Source: Armatimonadota bacterium (lineage in GTDB: Bacteria > Sysuimicrobiota > Sysuimicrobiia > Sysuimicrobiales > Humicultoraceae). Taken from it: a DNA stretch of 8,025 nt. The notes beneath the pieces were generated by a model. The model was not told where the DNA came from. It saw only the letters and a program-made list of their open reading frames with translations, and made no database searches. The stretch spans positions 1-8,025 of the forward strand of contig JACQGZ010000228.1 of the NCBI GenBank assembly GCA_016199305.1. The letters are read 5' to 3'. Position 1 is the stretch's first letter. Every line of letters begins with the position of its first letter. Positions 6,907-8,025 of this stretch are shown one piece after another. Position numbers and translations under genes: made by a program.

Positions 6907-7263
6907 TCACCGGCGCAGGTAACTGTCGGTGCCGTCGATCCAATCGCGGCGCGGGGGGCTGAAGAAATCCATCTCCACCGTCGCCTCCACCATCTCGGCG
7001 CCGTGCGGCACGCCCCCGGGAATGAGCAGCATCTCTCCCGGCCGCACCAGCAGTTCCCCCTCGGGCAGTTGAAACCGCATCAGGCCGGAGAGGCAGTAGG
7101 TCACCTGCTCGTTCTCGTGCTGGTGGGTCGGCACGACGGCCCCCTGCTTGAACTCCAGCAGCGCCACCATCATCCGGTCGCCCCAGAGAAACCGCCTGGT
7201 CATGTCCTTGTTGACCGCCTCCGGCGGAAGATCGGAGAGGCGGAGGTGTCTGACCGTCTCCAT
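6907..7263 (-). CDS. Small single-domain cupin protein
   Basis: The protein is a 118-residue cytosolic beta-barrel of the cupin superfamily, from ATG 7263. Cupin motif 1 is seen as GAVVPTHQHENEQ (about 40-52), supplying two His and a Glu metal ligand. Motif 2 is GEMLLIPGGVPHGAE (about 74-88), fitting G-x5-P-x-G-x2-H, with His as the fourth ligand. It probably binds Fe, Mn, Ni or Zn. Stand-alone cupins of this size include dioxygenases, isomerases and sensory proteins, and nothing here picks the substrate. AAAGGAG six bases before ATG 7263 fixes the start. A longer form from GTG 7305 would lack a ribosome binding site and add a non-cupin tail. It sits 120 nt after the chromate transporter gene and may or may not share its transcript. 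Confidence 0.85.
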   Translation of the reverse strand: METVRHLRLSDLPPEAVNKDMTRRFLWGDRMMVALLEFKQGAVVPTHQHENEQVTYCLSGLMRFQLPEGELLVRPGEMLLIPGGVPHGAEMVEATVEMDFFSPPRRDWIDGTDSYLRR

Positions 7264-7269
7264 GTGTGT

Positions 7270-7276
7270 CTCCTTT
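7270..7276 (-). promoter_or_regulatory. Shine-Dalgarno for the cupin gene
   Basis: AAAGGAG on the minus strand is spaced six bases from ATG 7263. It decides the start against the upstream in-frame GTG 7305. Confidence 0.75.
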
Positions 7277-7323
7277 CGGCGCTCATCGCCACGCGGCGTC
7301 CCCACGGCGACATCGGCGAAACG

Positions 7324-7354
7324 CGGGGCGGGCCCGCTTCCCTTCCCCGCCCCG
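7324..7354. other. GC-rich inverted repeat between chromate transporter and cupin genes
   Basis: CGGGGCGGG (7324-7332) pairs with CCCGCCCCG (7346-7354): 9 bp, all G-C, around a 13-nt loop. It lies 30 nt past the transporter stop on the minus strand. There is no T-run, so it may be a Rho-independent-like barrier, an mRNA 3' stabiliser or simply a by-product of base composition. Confidence 0.3.
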
Positions 7355-7383
7355 GACGGGGAGCCCTTCTGGATCAGGGCGCC

Positions 7384-8025
7384 CTAGCGCAGGGCGCTGA
7401 CCAGCCAGCCCACACCGGCGCTGCCGAGCACGACCGGGACGATCCCCCAGCGCAGCCGCCACAGGCCGAAGAAGGCGACGACGGCGACCCCCAGCGACGT
7501 GAGATCGAGCGTCGCCGGGTCGGGCATGGCAACGGTCTTCCCGAACAGCGTCACGGTCACGAACGCCCCGAAGAGCGTGTGCACGCCGAACCACACGAGC
7601 AGATTGAGCATGACCCCCACGACGGCCGCCGTGATGGCCGACAGGGCGGCGGTCAGCCCCTGATGCCCCCGGAGGTGCTCGATAAACGGCGCGCCGAGGA
7701 AAATCCAGAGAAATGAGGGAGCGAAGGTCGCCCAGACCGTGACCAGCGCTCCCAGGATTCCCGCCACGACCGGATCGAGTCCCGCCGGCTGTCTAAACGC
7801 GCCCAGGAATCCGACGAACTCGGTCACCAGGATCAGGGGACCGGGGGTCGTCTCCGCCAGCCCCAACCCATCCAGCATCTCACCGGGGAGGAGCCAGCCA
7901 AACTGCTCGACGGCGGCCTGCGCGACGTAGGCCAGGACCGCGTAGGCGCCGCCGAACGTCACCATCGCCGCCTTGCTGAAGAAGATCGCTTCCTGCGTCA
8001 GGACGTCTCCGCTGCCGCGCCACGC
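7384..8025 (-). CDS. chrA: Chromate transporter, C-terminal half (5' end beyond window)
   Basis: The last 213 residues belong to a CHR-family (ChrA) inner-membrane transporter, whose members export chromate in exchange for protons or another anion. The frame is open to base 8025. [20 protein letters not shown] (about residues 14-33 of the visible part) and the following [19 protein letters not shown] are hallmarks of the second half of two-domain CHR proteins. They suggest that a homologous N-terminal half lies outside the window, although a short single-domain CHR protein cannot be excluded. Four to six further hydrophobic segments follow, and the protein ends with a short WLVSALR tail before TAG 7384-7386. 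Many CHR proteins are annotated from homology only, and sulfate or another oxyanion remains possible as substrate. Confidence 0.88.
   Translation of the reverse strand, partial: AWRGSGDVLTQEAIFFSKAAMVTFGGAYAVLAYVAQAAVEQFGWLLPGEMLDGLGLAETTPGPLILVTEFVGFLGAFRQPAGLDPVVAGILGALVTVWATFAPSFLWIFLGAPFIEHLRGHQGLTAALSAITAAVVGVMLNLLVWFGVHTLFGAFVTVTLFGKTVAMPDPATLDLTSLGVAVVAFFGLWRLRWGIVPVVLGSAGVGWLVSALR

Noticed and set aside
7377..7397. Inverted repeat GCGCCC/GGGCGC at the 3' end of the chromate transporter gene
   Set aside because: It overlaps the coding end and stop codon, has only a 6-bp stem and no T-run, and is likely chance in such GC-rich sequence.
3..7930. Many long plus-strand open frames (for example 1718-2794, 4539-5789 and 6868-7716)
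   Set aside because: They are antisense to genes with clear domain motifs, and their translations are rich in Arg, His, Gly and Pro with no recognisable domains. This is expected from GC-rich codon use on the opposite strand.
1..8025. CRISPR arrays, insertion sequences, tRNA genes, phage genes
   Set aside because: No regularly spaced direct repeats, transposase motifs, terminal repeats or cloverleaf-like sequences were seen. The window is almost fully occupied by ordinary coding genes.

Overview
This 8 kb window is GC-rich bacterial DNA. Every convincing gene lies on the minus strand, so transcription runs from high to low coordinates. There is no rRNA, tRNA or other taxonomic marker. The organism is therefore a high-GC bacterium of undetermined phylum, probably environmental or uncultured. 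Purine-rich Shine-Dalgarno sequences (GGAGG, AAAGGAG) precede several starts.

In transcription order, the window first holds the C-terminal half of a chromate transporter (7384-8025, cut by the window end). A small single-domain cupin (6907-7263) follows after a 120-nt gap. A 113-nt spacer with two hairpins then leads into a tightly packed block of five genes. These are a DUF3307-type membrane protein (6116-6793, start codon uncertain), a 1102-residue class III adenylyl cyclase fused to an AAA/STAND ATPase and TPR region (2799-6107), a PNPOx-like flavin split-barrel fused to a cyclic-nucleotide-binding (CNB) domain (1943-2776), an NqrB/RnfD-like membrane protein fused to a second CNB domain (419-1912), and the first 138 residues of an NADPH-dependent FMN reductase (1-416, cut by the window start). 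Intergenic gaps in this block are 8, 22, 30 and 2 nt, so it is very likely one operon.

The combination is the most interesting feature. One gene should make cAMP. The next two carry related CNB domains, each fused to a redox or flavin-type domain rather than to the usual DNA-binding domain. The last gene is a flavin reductase. The simplest reading is a self-contained cyclic-nucleotide-controlled flavin/electron-transfer module. A ligand or protein sensed by the ATPase-TPR part would activate the cyclase, and cAMP would then tune a soluble flavin enzyme and a membrane electron-transfer or transport protein. This is an inference from domain architecture and gene order. The domain assignments are strong, but the circuit is a hypothesis. 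The chromate transporter and an FMN reductase of the broad family that includes ChrR/YieF chromate reductases bracket the block, so a metal-oxyanion or oxidative stress role is possible but unproven.
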